DNA of 64,000 nucleotides, from positions 1 through 64,000 of the forward strand of contig JAFZOW010000085.1 in assembly GCA_017552715.1 (NCBI GenBank). The letters are read 5' to 3'. Within the stretch, counting starts at the first letter, position 1, and each line of letters begins with the position of its first letter. The translations under genes and the position numbers were made by a program. The notes beneath the pieces were generated by a model, which was not told the DNA's origin, made no database searches, and saw nothing but the letters and a program-made list of their open reading frames with translations. Source of the DNA: Lachnospiraceae bacterium. GTDB taxonomy: Bacteria; Bacillota; Clostridia; Lachnospirales; Lachnospiraceae. This document shows positions 38,031-46,685 of the stretch, piece after piece.

Positions 38031-41000
38031 ATGAAAAGTACGAGCTGGAAAGCATTGCGGAGAGCGGCTGCTTGGCTGTTAACGTTCTTCCTGCTGGCAG
38101 GAGAACTGGGCGGAACAGGCCTTAAAGTCGTGGCCGCAGATGAGGACGAAGAGTTCTTCATCGATGCGGAAGAGGAGGAGGCAGCTGCTGACGAAGAAGC
38201 AGAGGCGGAAGAAGCTTTCGTTGAAGAAGTTGAGGAAGATGAGGCAGACGGTGCTGTGCCCAACCTGCTTAAGATGTGCATCAACGGGGAAATGGTTGAT
38301 GTACTGACGAACAAAGCAGGAACGGATTCAGACAAAGGTAAATACTTCTATAAAAACGGGATATTGTTCCTGGTAAATATGAAGATCAGTGATACAGCCG
38401 GTAATAAACAGAACGACGGTATTATCTGCAATGGTGATCTTAAGATCATGGTATTGGGAGATTGTTCGATCAACCTTCGCGGGGACGGAATGGGGGAATG
38501 CAACGGGATCGCAGTCAATGGAAACCTGAGCATCCGGAACGCCAATGAGGAAACGATCACAACTTTTATCTCTGCGACAAATGCAAATGAACGAAAACTT
38601 CAGATGAGCTTAATAAAGCTTCTGAAAGATGGAGGAACCCTGAAGATCGCCGGTTCGACCAATAATAGGGGAGGCTATGGCATCTATTGTACCGGAGATC
38701 TGGAAATTGCGGATGTAAATAGCGATGGTTTGGGATTAGGAGAGCGTGTAGGCAGATTCCCCCTTGACCAAAATGGCGGACTTGCGGTGGAAGTTGTGGG
38801 ATCCGAGAACAGCAACGGTGCCACTAATATTCCTTCTGTAGGTATCTATGCAAAGAATATAGAGATCATCGGTTCGGATGTGAAGGCATACGGACTTATG
38901 AGTAAGGACCTCAGCGTTGGGGTACAGGCAGGTGAAAAACTGACAGTACAGTCCGGATCCCTGACAGCGGCAAGCAGTATAAGCGGAAGTGGTGAAAATA
39001 TCAGATCGACAGCTGTTTATGGAGCCCACGGGATCACTGTCGAGACGTATGCCAGTCTGGATGCAACGGTATCGGGAACGGATCCTAATGAGCATATCGC
39101 TGTCTACAGTGGCGGAGATATGGTGCTGAAGGGCAGTGTCAGCGCGAAAGCTACGGGCAGCACCAAGGCGAATTATGCGATCGCAACATATAAAACAGGC
39201 GGAAAGATCACTCTCGGAACGTCAAACTTTATCGCGGTGCCTGAAAAGAATACGATAGGAACGGAGAGCAGTTCCGGTAAAGACAGGACAGCCGTATTGA
39301 ATAAGGATGGAACACCCGCTTCGGAAGTCGTGATCTGGAAAGGGCAGGTCTATGAGCTCTGGATCGCCGGCACACAGGTAAATGACTATAACAGGAATGA
39401 TATCGACGGCAGCGGAAAGATCAAATTCATTCCGTCTACGGGAACACTCTCTCTCAATAACGTGACCGGTCTGACAACGGATCGGTTCATCAAATATCCC
39501 ATATCAGCAAATATGTCGCTGAAGCTTCGCGGAAAGGCCGAGATCCTTGTGCCCGTCACCGGGAGGGGGATCAAGATCGTAGGCGGACATGAGCTGGATC
39601 TGCAGGGTGAGTTTACCCTAACGGGCACCCAGGGCATGGTCGGGAGTGAACTTAAACAGAGTAATGGCGGAATACGTCTGGAAGGTGCCGGCGCAACGCT
39701 TACGATCGACGGGGAGGATACGAAACTGACGATCGGCGGTGAATTTTATGATGGTGCTGAAGCGGTGTATTCTGCCAGCAATATCATCATCAAGGACGGA
39801 ACGATTGACATCAGCGGGGCACCCAAAGCTCTGTATTCCGCGGGAGATAAATCGGGCGAAGACACGGCAAGGCTTGATCTGCAGGCCGGACACATCAGCT
39901 TAAGCGTCACCTATCCCGAACAGAGCAGCAGCCGTGTGGCCGCGATCAGGAATGATGAGGGCGGAGAACTTATCCTGTCTCCCGAGATGGAGGTAAAGAA
40001 GCCTGCCGACGGAGCGGATATCGCTACCAGCGATACCTATTACAGGACCTTTGCAGGAAAAGACGGAAAAGATTTAAAAGAGCTGGAACTCCTTTCTCCC
40101 TATAAAAAGCTGGAAGTATCGCAGGCGGATGGCGTGTACGGAACGGCTCTGGCAGCTTACAGCCCTGCTCCCGAAGCCGGGGATATCGTGAGCTATGAAG
40201 GGATCGACGATACCGTATATGCCGCATCGGCGGTAAAACCCACAAAGGTCGGTACCTATAAAGTAACCGTGACCCGTACCATAGGCACTGATACTTATCG
40301 CGGAAGCGATACCTTCAGCATCGAGCCTAAGATCCTCACGGTGAATGCTACCGGGGTAGACCGCGAGTATGACGGGAGCGTATATGTGGAACTGAAAAAT
40401 ATGTCACTTAACGGAGTGGTTGACGGTGACGATGTGCAGCTGGAAACAACCGGAGCTTACGGCCAGATGGATGATGCAGATGCCGATGAAGTGAGCCCCA
40501 AGCCGGTGAAGAAGATCATCGGTACGTCGCTCACCGGAGACGATGCTTATAACTATGAGATTTTGGGAGATCTGACCGGTGTGACAGTCAACATCAGCAA
40601 AGCTGTGTGGAATTATACCGAAGAAAAGAAGGAAGTAAGCGCCGGAGAGGCCATTGTAAATGAGGAACTGGAGCACTACTTTGCACCGGATTCCACGATC
40701 GGGGCCGTTACGGTAGTGCAGGGAGCTTCGCAGCTTGCGGAAGGCCCTGCTCTCAGCGGTACAAAGCTCAGCCTCAAGCTGAAGGAAAGCCTGAGCAGCG
40801 ACAATGTGATCCTGGAGATCCCTGTAACGAATGCCACGAACTATAAAGATTACAAATTAAAGATCACTCTGATCGTTCCCCATACCTGCGATAAGGTCAA
40901 AGTGGAAAAGGTATCCGCCAACTGTACGACAGCGGGCTGCATGGAACATTTCAAATGTTCGATCTGCGGAAAGCTGTATCTGAATGAGCAGGATACCGAG

Positions 41001-42101
41001 CCGGTCAGCGATACGGAGCTCTATATCGCGCCGCTGGGTCACGACTGGAATAACGGTGTCATTACTGTATTCCCGACCAAGGTGAAGGACGGAAAGAAGG
41101 TCTATCGTTGCAGAAGATGCGGAGAAGAGAAAGTGGTGATCGTTCCTGCCGGTTCGACACATTCCGCTCTGGATCCCGTTCCGGAGGATCTGGACACAGC
41201 GGAAACCCTTTACCTGGTACAGGGGCAGAAGTTCAACATGCCTGCCACCAGCGGTAACTGGGTACTGGTAAACAAAAAGGATAACAGATTCCTGTCCGTC
41301 ACTAAGAAAGGTGCGGTAAAAGCGAAAAAGGTAACCCAGACTCCGGTAACTCTCAGCGACAATGCCAGCGGACGTAACATCAGCGTGAGCATTTATAAGC
41401 CCACGATCGATAAGAAGCTCAAACTGGATGTCGGAGTTACAGGAACGATCGCTCTGAAGGATTACGACGCGGATCATATGGACGTGTACTGGTACAGCCC
41501 CAAGCCGGATGTGGCTACCGTGGATCAGAGCGGTAATGTGAAAGCCGTTTCCAAGGGCAGCGTGAAGATCAGCGCCTATGTCAACGGAAAAGTTTACAAC
41601 TGTAACGTCAGCGTAAAGGAAGCAACTATTTCCGACAACCGCACACTGCACATGAACGTTGGTAGCAGCAAGACCCTGAGCCTGAAGGGCATCAAGGCAT
41701 GGCAGAGCGCGGACGAGACCATCGCTACCACCAGAAATAAAAAGGGTGTAAATACAAAGAAGATCTCGGCCCAGTCGCAGGGTACCGTACAGCTGTCGGC
41801 CAGTGCAAACGGCGTGGAGTATACGGTGGATCTGACCGTGGAAGACATCACGCTGAAGAATGCGGCACTCAAGGCCGCCAAGGGCAAGAACAAGTACACC
41901 TTGGAAATGACCGCAGGCGATAAGCTCTCCCTGGATTTCGCTTATGTGGATCAGGAACTGCTCTTCAAGAGCAGCAAACCCGCTATCGCTTTTGCGAATG
42001 AGGAGGGTGTGATCGAAGCGAGAAGCGCAGGTAAGAGCAAGATCACTACCAAGATCAACGGCAAGACCGTCACGGTAACGGTAACGGTCAAGAATCCGTA
42101 A
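38031..42101 (+). CDS. Giant secreted surface protein D, paralogue of protein A
   Basis: This is a 1356-aa secreted protein with the same architecture as protein A: signal peptide core WLLTFFLLAGELGGTG, a long Asp/Glu/Ala linker, beta-helix repeats, a module opening with YELWIAGTQVNDYNRND, MBG-like domains (FSIEPKILTVNA), a Cys-rich segment (CTTAGCMEHFKCSICGKLY, then GHDWNNG) and three BIG2-like repeats ending FKSSKPAIAFANEEG. The DNA of its tail is close to identical with that of protein A over stretches around 41640-41770 and 23900-24010. I chose the ATG at 38031 because the ATG at 38013 lies within the SD. No anchor is visible. Confidence 0.8.
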   Translation: MKSTSWKALRRAAAWLLTFFLLAGELGGTGLKVVAADEDEEFFIDAEEEEAAADEEAEAEEAFVEEVEEDEADGAVPNLLKMCINGEMVDVLTNKAGTDSDKGKYFYKNGILFLVNMKISDTAGNKQNDGIICNGDLKIMVLGDCSINLRGDGMGECNGIAVNGNLSIRNANEETITTFISATNANERKLQMSLIKLLKDGGTLKIAGSTNNRGGYGIYCTGDLEIADVNSDGLGLGERVGRFPLDQNGGLAVEVVGSENSNGATNIPSVGIYAKNIEIIGSDVKAYGLMSKDLSVGVQAGEKLTVQSGSLTAASSISGSGENIRSTAVYGAHGITVETYASLDATVSGTDPNEHIAVYSGGDMVLKGSVSAKATGSTKANYAIATYKTGGKITLGTSNFIAVPEKNTIGTESSSGKDRTAVLNKDGTPASEVVIWKGQVYELWIAGTQVNDYNRNDIDGSGKIKFIPSTGTLSLNNVTGLTTDRFIKYPISANMSLKLRGKAEILVPVTGRGIKIVGGHELDLQGEFTLTGTQGMVGSELKQSNGGIRLEGAGATLTIDGEDTKLTIGGEFYDGAEAVYSASNIIIKDGTIDISGAPKALYSAGDKSGEDTARLDLQAGHISLSVTYPEQSSSRVAAIRNDEGGELILSPEMEVKKPADGADIATSDTYYRTFAGKDGKDLKELELLSPYKKLEVSQADGVYGTALAAYSPAPEAGDIVSYEGIDDTVYAASAVKPTKVGTYKVTVTRTIGTDTYRGSDTFSIEPKILTVNATGVDREYDGSVYVELKNMSLNGVVDGDDVQLETTGAYGQMDDADADEVSPKPVKKIIGTSLTGDDAYNYEILGDLTGVTVNISKAVWNYTEEKKEVSAGEAIVNEELEHYFAPDSTIGAVTVVQGASQLAEGPALSGTKLSLKLKESLSSDNVILEIPVTNATNYKDYKLKITLIVPHTCDKVKVEKVSANCTTAGCMEHFKCSICGKLYLNEQDTEPVSDTELYIAPLGHDWNNGVITVFPTKVKDGKKVYRCRRCGEEKVVIVPAGSTHSALDPVPEDLDTAETLYLVQGQKFNMPATSGNWVLVNKKDNRFLSVTKKGAVKAKKVTQTPVTLSDNASGRNISVSIYKPTIDKKLKLDVGVTGTIALKDYDADHMDVYWYSPKPDVATVDQSGNVKAVSKGSVKISAYVNGKVYNCNVSVKEATISDNRTLHMNVGSSKTLSLKGIKAWQSADETIATTRNKKGVNTKKISAQSQGTVQLSASANGVEYTVDLTVEDITLKNAALKAAKGKNKYTLEMTAGDKLSLDFAYVDQELLFKSSKPAIAFANEEGVIEARSAGKSKITTKINGKTVTVTVTVKNP

Positions 42102-42126
42102 GCTGTAACAAAAAAGTACTGAGATC

Positions 42127-42155
42127 AAAAAAGGGGCGGTCGAAAGGCCGCCCCC
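42127..42155 (-). terminator. Terminator of the padR operon
   Basis: On the minus strand GGGGCGG pairs with CCGCCCC and is followed by TTTTTTGATC. It may also serve the convergent surface protein D from the other side. Confidence 0.85.
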
Positions 42156-42178
42156 GTTCTATATTAAAAGTGTATATC

Positions 42179-43060
42179 TTAATTCTTATACTTTCCGCCC
42201 TGATCCTTACCGTTTACTGTAATTCTTCCCATGTCGGCATCCAGTTCATACTTCGCATCCTCGCGGGAGTTGGACACATCTATGGAACCCATGTCACAGT
42301 CGGCTGTAAGCTCATCAAAGCTGCCGCTCACTGTGATGGCACCCATGTCCGCATCGCAGTCGGCGGAATCGAAGCTGCAGTTCCTGAGGGTGATACCGCC
42401 CATATTCGCATCGAAGCTTCCTTCATCAAAGCTGCAGCTGTTCAGGTCGACGGCGCCCATGTCTGCGGAGATGTTCACATCATCCATCTCGCAGTCGCTT
42501 AAGCTGATGCTGCCCATATTCAGATCCAGCTTTACTTTCTACATGCTCAGGTTTTTCAGATCCATGCTTCCCATGGACAGTTTCAGGTCCAGCTCGGGCT
42601 CTGTTCCCTCCGGCAGGGTGATGATCACCATGGCGTTATTCGGAAGGTTGTTTCCGAAGACGTCCTTTTTCTTCTGCTTCTGTTTCAGCTTCAGAGTCCC
42701 GTTACTGATCTCTGCGGTGGGAATGGTATCTTCCGTATAGTTCTTCATTTCTACGCAGTAGTCGTCACCGTATACGATGCTGATATCACCCAGGTCCAGG
42801 GTTCCCTCGATCCGGTTAAAGGAATCGGTCTGGCTTATGCCCGAATCGACAACACGGCTGTTTCCGCTGCTCTGGAAGCCGAAGAGTCCGAGAAAACTGC
42901 TGGTAAGGTTTTTGGATACATTCCAGACTCCTTTTATCGCAAAGCCGCCGAAGTGCAGGATGCTGAATACTACGATGACGATAACGGTTATATTGTTTAG
43001 TCGTCTTAAGTATTTTTTCTTCCATGCTTCGTTATTGTTCTGCATGTGTTCTGCTCCCAT
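42179..43060 (-). pseudogene. DUF4097 beta-strand-repeat protein interrupted by an in-frame TAG
   Basis: An N-terminal cytoplasmic part and a TM segment (ITVIVIVVFSILHFGGFAI) are followed by a DUF4097 repeat fold. Near-perfect 19-residue repeats begin with MGS/MGA/MGG (MGSMDLKNLSM, MGSISLSDCEMDD, MGAVDLNSCSFDE, MGGITLRNCSFDS, MGAITVSG). A TAG at 42539-42541 falls exactly where residue 12 of a repeat should be and the frame continues without shift, so this is a single-base nonsense change, a sequencing error or a recoded stop. The start at 43060 has GGGAGG and lies 1 nt after the upstream stop. Confidence 0.8.
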
Positions 43061-43061
43061 T

Positions 43062-44039
43062 TCAGTTTCCTCCCTTCTTAACGGTAAAGCTCTTCAGTAT
43101 GGCGTGAACGATGGCGGCCATGGGCCAGATGATCCAGGTCTTCCACCACTGGAAGGTGATAAAGCTCCAGATCAGGTATACGCTGCGCACGGTAGGCCAG
43201 TAAACACTCATGATACGGTCAGCTATGGGACTGCTGTACTCCGGGAAACTCTCTTTGGTGAAGCTGCCGCTCACGGTCTCCATATCATTCAGCTTAAGTA
43301 AGGTGTTGTAGCCGCCCATCACCAGGTTGGTATGTACGATAAGGAACACACCTACGGCTACGATGGCGAAGAAGATCACTGCCATGAAGTTATCCCACCA
43401 GCCGCCGCTGAAGATGTTTCCCAGAAGGATGAAGGGGAACCAGCTGCAGGAGCAGAGGAGTATGCCGATCACCAGCTGGGAAGTATAGGAATTCCGGTAG
43501 CGGGCCTTTTCATTTGCCACCCAGTTGGCCGTGGCGTAGTCGATGCTGCAGGCTTCTCTCTTTATATACTGCCACTGTTTTCCGTAGACACCCATGATGA
43601 CGAAGAGTCCTACTGCTGCGGCGATGGCAAGGAACATCAGGAAGATGCCGATGATCTCGAAGTGTTCGAAAAAGATGGGGCCGTTTACGCTCAGGATGCA
43701 CAGTGCCACGCCCAGGGCGATGCCTGCTGCACGGATCCCGCAGAAGCGGATGAAATCCTTTGCTTCATCCATGATAAGAAGCCGACGGGGGGAGGCTTCA
43801 TTCTGCTGACGTTCCTGCTGGACCTCTTCTTCCAGGCCAAGGGCCTCGGCCAGCTCTTCCAGATTTCCGAACTCGCTGATCACGGTGCCGACCGCTTCGT
43901 TCTGGGTCTTTCCCTCTGCGATGAGCTCGTTATATTTGTCCTCCATCATCTGCAGCAGTTCGGCTTTTGCCCGGGCCACCTCAGGTGTACGGGGCATGTT
44001 TGCAAACATGTTCTCCAGATAATTCCGTATGGTTTCCAT
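43062..44039 (-). CDS. Permease-prefix-domain membrane protein (padR operon)
   Basis: The N-terminal 75 residues form the helical permease prefix domain 1 / HAAS-like domain (YLENMFANMPRTPEVARAKA, then GNLEELAEALGLEEE). Hydrophobic segments follow near 100-122, 127-150, 190-212, 218-240 and 280-310. This domain commonly accompanies PadR regulators and DUF4097 proteins in envelope-stress loci. The start codon directly abuts the padR stop (TAA then ATG). Function beyond the association is unknown. Confidence 0.8.
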   Translation of the reverse strand: METIRNYLENMFANMPRTPEVARAKAELLQMMEDKYNELIAEGKTQNEAVGTVISEFGNLEELAEALGLEEEVQQERQQNEASPRRLLIMDEAKDFIRFCGIRAAGIALGVALCILSVNGPIFFEHFEIIGIFLMFLAIAAAVGLFVIMGVYGKQWQYIKREACSIDYATANWVANEKARYRNSYTSQLVIGILLCSCSWFPFILLGNIFSGGWWDNFMAVIFFAIVAVGVFLIVHTNLVMGGYNTLLKLNDMETVSGSFTKESFPEYSSPIADRIMSVYWPTVRSVYLIWSFITFQWWKTWIIWPMAAIVHAILKSFTVKKGGN

Positions 44040-44408
44040 TTAGATCTCCTTTCCCTTATCTTCGATGGCAACGCTTCCTTCGATGAAGCGCTGTACCACA
44101 TCCCTGGTCAGTTCCCATTCTTCGCATTTCTCACGGTAGTAGGTCTTGCCTGCATCCGTGATCCGGTACCAGGTTCGCTTTCGACCGCCGCCGCTGTCGT
44201 CTGCTTCGTAGCTTTCAATGTGCCCGTTCTTTTCCATTCGGGCGAAGGCCGAGTAGAGGGTGGTCTCTTTGATCACGTATTTTTCCTCTGTCACGGCCCG
44301 GATTCGTTTCGAGATCTCGTAGCCGTAGCTCGGTGCCTGCTTCAGTATATGCAGGATCATCGTGTCGTTGTAGCCGCGGATCACGTCGCTGGATATCGTT
44401 CCGGCCAT
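44040..44408 (-). CDS. PadR-family transcriptional regulator
   Basis: This is a 122-aa winged-helix repressor: the recognition region MILHILKQAPSYGYEISKRI, the wing strand ETTLYSAFARMEKNGHIES, then GGGRKRTWYRITDAGKTYY and a short dimerisation helix. It is first in a three-gene operon. The SD GAGGTG lies 8 nt upstream. PadR proteins usually repress their own operon in response to envelope-active compounds; the tandem repeat array over its promoter is a plausible target. Confidence 0.92.
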   Translation of the reverse strand: MAGTISSDVIRGYNDTMILHILKQAPSYGYEISKRIRAVTEEKYVIKETTLYSAFARMEKNGHIESYEADDSGGGRKRTWYRITDAGKTYYREKCEEWELTRDVVQRFIEGSVAIEDKGKEI

Positions 44409-44450
44409 ATTTTTTCACCTCATTTCTTTATCATTCTGTTTTCCTTCATC

Positions 44451-44569
44451 TGTCGTTACCTCATTTGTCGTTGCTATGCTTGTCGTTACTTTGCCAGCCG
44501 TTGCTTTGATTGTCGATGCCTCGCCTGTCGTAACTATGGCTATCGTACTACGAGTGTCGGGGTATGTCA
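44451..44569 (-). repeat. Array of eight tandem 15-bp repeats over the padR promoter and leader
   Basis: Plus-strand units start at 44451, 44466, 44481, 44496, 44511, 44526, 44541 and 44555 (the seventh is 14 bp). The consensus is roughly TGTCGTTnCnntnnn. The array spans the -10 and spacer of the padR promoter and all of the early leader. It could be a multi-site operator or a transcribed repeat RNA. Confidence 0.75.
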
Positions 44570-44570
44570 A
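44542..44570 (-). promoter_or_regulatory. padR operon promoter
   Basis: On the minus strand TTGACA (perfect), 17 bp, TACGAT. Transcription would start near 44535, inside the repeat array. Confidence 0.8.
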
Positions 44571-44632
44571 GTACTTTTTCAAAATTTTTTTGAAAACAGG
44601 CAAAAAGCCTTTAAAAACGGGCTTTTCAGCTT

Positions 44633-44661
44633 TTGACACAAAGGCTTTGGAATGGTATGAT
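44633..44661 (+). promoter_or_regulatory. Promoter of the lysozyme-domain protein
   Basis: TTGACA (44633-44638), 17 bp, TATGAT. It is divergent from the padR promoter, with 62 bp between the two -35 elements. That interval contains the inverted repeats TTTTCAAAA/TTGAAAA and AAAAGCC/GGCTTTT. Confidence 0.85.
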
Positions 44662-44695
44662 GGTAAAAGTTATGTAACCCAAACGGAGAGTGGCC

Positions 44696-46525
44696 ATGAA
44701 AAAAAGCATAAAACGACATATCCTATCGCTGCTGATCCTTCTACTTTTGTCCGAAGGAATTCCTTTTCAGGTGCTGGCCGGAGATACGGAAACGGAAGTA
44801 TATTCTGCGGAGGAAAAGGATGCCGGCCCGGCAGCAGCGGAGTCCTTCGAAGAACGCTACGGCATACGCACCGATATCGTCCCCTATGACAGGAATGACA
44901 GCTGGGAAGCTCCGGGGGAATCCCCCTATAAAAATGATAATTCCTGCATCATCATGGACTTTCTTATGGGACCCATGGGTCTTCATCTGTCCGCTGCTGT
45001 GGGGATACTTACCAACATTTACTGCGAATCCTCCTTCCGGCCCGATGCCCTGGGAGACAACGGGACCAGTTATGGTATCTGCCAGTGGCACCTGGGCCGC
45101 TGGGATGCCCTGAAGGCCTATTGCGATCAGAACGGTATGGACTGGCACAGCCTGAATGGTCAGCTGCATTTTCTGAAGCACGAATGCGATACAGGCTATC
45201 CCGCCACCATGACCGCCATACGCAAAACCACAAATGATGCTGCCGGGGCCGGTGAATCCGCCCGTCTCTGGTGCAGGAATTTCGAGGTTCCCGCGGATAC
45301 GGAGAATGTTTCGCTGAAGCGGCGTGATCTGGCCATTGAGCAGTTCTGGCCGGTATATAAGGATTACGGTGTGGAGTATGTCGATCTGCCGGTCAAAACC
45401 CTTTCGGAGAATGAAACGGCCTGTATTTCCCTTTCGAAGGTGAAGGCCTCCGCCATTCCCGCCCAGACTTACTGCGGAGAGGAATTTACGGTAAACGGCC
45501 TTAAGGACAACCGGCTGAAGAACAAAAAGGGAGAAGCATACGGGATAACGCTGAAGTATAAGGGAAAAACCCTGACGGACGAGGATGTTGAGGTGGTGAG
45601 CGTGAATAACGCCCTGATGCCGGGTACCGCCAGCATAGAGCTGAGAGGCCGAAGGGCTGCGGAGAGCGCCACGGGCTTCAGCTTTGAGGGGAGCCTTTTC
45701 CTGACTTTCAAGATCAAAAGCCGCAGCCTTAAAGGCCTTACGGTAGAGGGGATAGAGAAGAGCTACGACTACACCGGGGAGGAGATCCGCCCCGTGCCTG
45801 TCCTTTCCGGCATTCCGGAGCTGAAGGAGGGGGACTATACTCTGGAATACAGTAATAATCTCCTTCCCGGGAAGGCAATTCTTACCATCCGGGGGATAAA
45901 GGGCTTCAGCGGCACAAAGAAGGTGAAGTTTAAGATCAACGCCCTTTCCATCACGGATAAGGACTTCATGCTCTGCGAAGATACAACTGAAACGACATCC
46001 GCAAACAGCGTGTCCGAAAGCGAAGCCACAGCACAAAGAAAGGAATGTACGCAGCTGACCATGACCTGGGAGAAGGACGGCTGCACACCCCTGTTATTGC
46101 TGTATTGGAAGGATAAAAAGCTGGTGCCCGGCATCGATTATACCATCAGCTATAAGAATAACAAAAAGCCCGCAGATGCCACGTCCGACAAGGCCCCGCT
46201 CATCATTGTAAAGGGAAAGGGCGGCTTTAAGGGAAGCATAAAGCTTAAGTTCAGCATCACCGCACGTTCCTTCGAAAAGAGCATACGGGTCAGCCTTACA
46301 TCGACGGAAAGCGGCCTGTACAAGCCGGTGGTAACGGATATCGACGGCAGCAGCCTTAAGCAGGGCACGGACTATAAAAAGCCCGTCTACTACCTGAAGG
46401 AAGGGGATCAGCTGCGCCGTCTGAACAATGAATATCGGCCGAAGACCGGTGATATCATCTATATTGCCATCACCGGCAAAGGCGGCTATACCGCCGATAC
46501 GGTATATGTGAATTACACCCGATAA
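44696..46525 (+). CDS. Secreted phage-tail-type lysozyme domain protein
   Basis: This 609-aa protein has a signal peptide (core LSLLILLLLSEGIPFQVLAG) and an acidic linker. A phage tail lysozyme domain (about residues 75-225) includes SAAVGILTNIYCESSFRPDA, GTSYGICQWHLGRWDALKAY and FEVPADTENVSLKRR. The glutamate of CESSF is the likely catalytic acid for cleaving peptidoglycan glycan strands. The remaining 380 residues are Ig-like beta repeats rich in lysine, probably for wall binding. The ATG at 44696 has GGAGAG upstream; a GTG at 44690 is less likely. It faces away from the padR operon. Confidence 0.85.
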   Translation: MKKSIKRHILSLLILLLLSEGIPFQVLAGDTETEVYSAEEKDAGPAAAESFEERYGIRTDIVPYDRNDSWEAPGESPYKNDNSCIIMDFLMGPMGLHLSAAVGILTNIYCESSFRPDALGDNGTSYGICQWHLGRWDALKAYCDQNGMDWHSLNGQLHFLKHECDTGYPATMTAIRKTTNDAAGAGESARLWCRNFEVPADTENVSLKRRDLAIEQFWPVYKDYGVEYVDLPVKTLSENETACISLSKVKASAIPAQTYCGEEFTVNGLKDNRLKNKKGEAYGITLKYKGKTLTDEDVEVVSVNNALMPGTASIELRGRRAAESATGFSFEGSLFLTFKIKSRSLKGLTVEGIEKSYDYTGEEIRPVPVLSGIPELKEGDYTLEYSNNLLPGKAILTIRGIKGFSGTKKVKFKINALSITDKDFMLCEDTTETTSANSVSESEATAQRKECTQLTMTWEKDGCTPLLLLYWKDKKLVPGIDYTISYKNNKKPADATSDKAPLIIVKGKGGFKGSIKLKFSITARSFEKSIRVSLTSTESGLYKPVVTDIDGSSLKQGTDYKKPVYYLKEGDQLRRLNNEYRPKTGDIIYIAITGKGGYTADTVYVNYTR

Positions 46526-46563
46526 ATAAGCGCTTTTTCGCGCCTTACGGCCCGAGGTTTTCC

Positions 46564-46592
46564 TTGCGAAGCCTATCGTGATCTGATAAGAT
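46564..46592 (+). promoter_or_regulatory. Candidate tldD promoter
   Basis: TTGCGA, 17 bp, TAAGAT with an upstream TGA (extended -10). The hairpin ATGCCT/AGGCAT directly follows. The leader to tldD is about 85 nt. Confidence 0.45.
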
Positions 46593-46685
46593 ATGCCTAT
46601 GGAAAGGCATGACTAAAAGCGATCAGACCCTGACGGAAATCAAATAAAAAGCGGAAAAATATAAAATGATGAAGGAGGTTACAGC

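Noticed and set aside
43062-44039. ABC transporter permease
   Set aside because: Only the small prefix domain resembles permease-associated proteins; no ABC ATPase or permease motif is present.
44451-44569. Could the 15-bp array be a CRISPR?
   Set aside because: Repeats are contiguous with no spacers, the units are too short, and no cas genes are present.
44415-44639. Minus-strand 74-codon frame with pentapeptide repeats upstream of padR
   Set aside because: The repeats come from the 15-bp DNA array. The frame crosses the padR promoter, so most of it lies upstream of the transcript start, and its stop overlaps the padR SD.
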